64,000 nt of DNA from the NCBI RefSeq assembly GCF_028389875.1, contig NC_084677.1, forward strand, positions 13,124,017 to 13,188,016. The letters are read 5' to 3'. Shown one piece after another: positions 62,601 through 64,000 of this stretch (positions are counted from its first letter, which is position 1; each line of letters begins with the position of its first letter). The notes beneath the pieces are model-generated. The model was not told where the DNA came from. It worked only from the letters and a program-made list of their open reading frames with translations, and searched no databases. Source of the DNA: Rhea pennata (Eukaryota; Chordata; Aves; Rheiformes; Rheidae). The translations under genes were made by a program, and so were the position numbers.

Positions 62601-64000
62601 ACGATGGTAAGATCTTGTAGCAAAATTTAATTGAAGTGCTTTGCATCCCCCTTTTAACTGATAACCTAATTGCCCTGTATGGAGCACCACTGCCCTTGGC
62701 GCACTCCACTGATGGTATAGGGAAAGGGCCTTCCTCACTGTAACTGTGAGGTGCAAGGCAGACAGAGGAAATTTTTTCTTTAATGAGCACTGAATTGGAC
62801 TTCCAGACACTTTAGGCAATTTCAATACTAGTGCACATACAGGATCATCTTCCCGTCCTTGGGCATAAAGGCCACCACAGCTCCTCACGTTAAAGAATGC
62901 GTCCTCAGTCTACAGGACACCCTTGCCCAGCAACCCGCCGTATCTAGTGTCCCTCCCCGCATTGCTACTGAGGTCCAATATCCAATTTACTACTCAACGT
63001 TAAGACTTCTCTAGTCCGCTGTGACTAGAAACACCTTGCTGCACTGATCTGTATCACATTCAGTCCACATTTCCTTTAATTGCTACCAGGCCCGGGACCT
63101 TTGTGGTTGATAGCCAGGGTGGGAGCGCACAGCAGAGCAGTCTCACTGGGGGCAGGAACGCACTGGGAACAGCAATGGGAATCACAGTGGGAAGAGAAGG
63201 AGATAAGAATGGGGGAAGGAAAGATGGGATACAAAGATCAGACTAGATCTGCCCTTGGACTGCAGTTTCTTCCATACTTGGTGTCAATTCATGAAGTCTT
63301 TTTTTCTATGTTCTTAACAGCACTCTAGACTGTTAAAACCAAAACTTTTTAATGTGATTTATTTTTATCTCTGATTGTTTTTATAGACTTCAGCTTAACC
63401 AGTAAAATTAACTGAGCTGATTTTACTTTCAGCGCTCATTGTCAGGAGTTCAAAAACTTGAAAGGAATGGTTATTTGCTTCAGAGCTGCTTTTTTTCTGA
63501 AAAAAAAACTATATGCACACCTGCTTCTTTTAACAAAATCTGAACATCAGACCTAGATTTACTTAAATCCTAGAAATCAAAGGCTCTGTTGTCTTTGCAA
63601 CCTCATAGCTGGAGCAGCAGAGAGAAAGCTCAGTCTAAGCCACCCTTTTCCATGCTCTCAGTTACCTGGTCCCAAAGCAAAAGCGTTTGCCTGGGACAAG
63701 TCGGAGCAGCCCGGAGAGCTGGCACGGTGCCTGGGGGCTGCCACAGGCCTGGTCCTGCAACGCGCCGGGTCGGGCTCCCCTGGGAGGGGAGGAGAAACAT
63801 CCCCACGCTGTGGCCTTATAGCCAAAGAATTTCAGTGATATTTACACTAAGTAGGAATCTGATCTCTGATCCTATCTTATGCCCTTAAACGTATCCCCCA
63901 AACTACCCGTTCTACCCTAAATGCAGAAAAACAGGCGCCAGCACAGAAGCGTGAGGTGGATTTCCTCCCTGCAAAGTGTTCAGCCATCCATGGAGAGGAG
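59664..64000. other. Intergenic region downstream of DNAAF5
   Basis: 4.3 kb with no recognised gene. SUN1 follows DNAAF5 in human, but none of its first coding exons (starting MDFSRLH) was found. The stretch holds a few unrecognised open frames (59960-60271 plus, 60571-60819 plus, 62430-62888 minus), one weak exon-like segment (61292-61415), and becomes more GC-rich after about 63650, perhaps approaching another promoter. Confidence 0.6.

Overview
The window reads as nuclear DNA from a bird, or possibly another sauropsid. It has long AT-rich introns with GT-AG splice sites and two CpG islands. All clear interspersed repeats are CR1 LINEs, one of which ends in the bird-typical tail with an ATTCTATG-like motif. 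I see no bacterial or viral gene organisation, no tRNA or rRNA gene, no CRISPR array and no intact mobile element. Two protein-coding genes are well supported. They stand head to head.

Left half (about 1-27.4 kb): the 5' part of PRKAR1B on the minus strand, encoding the type I-beta regulatory subunit of cAMP-dependent protein kinase. Three coding exons lie at 25405-25581, 14921-15091 and 11607-11698. Together they give residues 1-146: the dimerisation/docking domain, the linker with the pseudosubstrate, and the start of the first cAMP-binding domain. The rest of the gene should lie beyond base 1. Its first, non-coding exon(s) probably lie in the CpG island at 26.1-27.4 kb. That island carries a tandem repeat with YY1-like ATGGCGGC cores and offers three alternative minus-strand splice donors.

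Middle and right (29.3-58.8 kb): the complete DNAAF5 (HEATR2) gene on the plus strand, encoding a cytoplasmic HEAT-repeat factor for dynein-arm assembly. I placed 13 exons by reading splice sites and comparing with what I remember of the human protein. They join without a phase break into 839 codons plus stop. Its promoter is a second CpG island (about 29.1-29.9 kb) with an RFX X-box-like site 31 bp upstream of the ATG, as expected for a ciliary gene. Several polyadenylation signals follow the stop.

Far right (59.7-64 kb): intergenic sequence in which I recognise no gene. SUN1 follows DNAAF5 in human, but I found none of its exons here.

Repeats: a roughly 0.9 kb old CR1 in PRKAR1B, a short CR1 tail in reverse orientation, a 0.9 kb CR1 and a short CR1 tail in DNAAF5 introns, one MIR-like ancient SINE remnant, and many A/T homopolymers and dinucleotide runs.

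I did not find a new biological system. The most interesting observations are a 60-nt frame-preserving candidate cassette exon in DNAAF5 intron 9, the X-box at the DNAAF5 promoter, and the YY1-like tandem array in the PRKAR1B island. All calls come from reading the sequence by eye; no database search was run.
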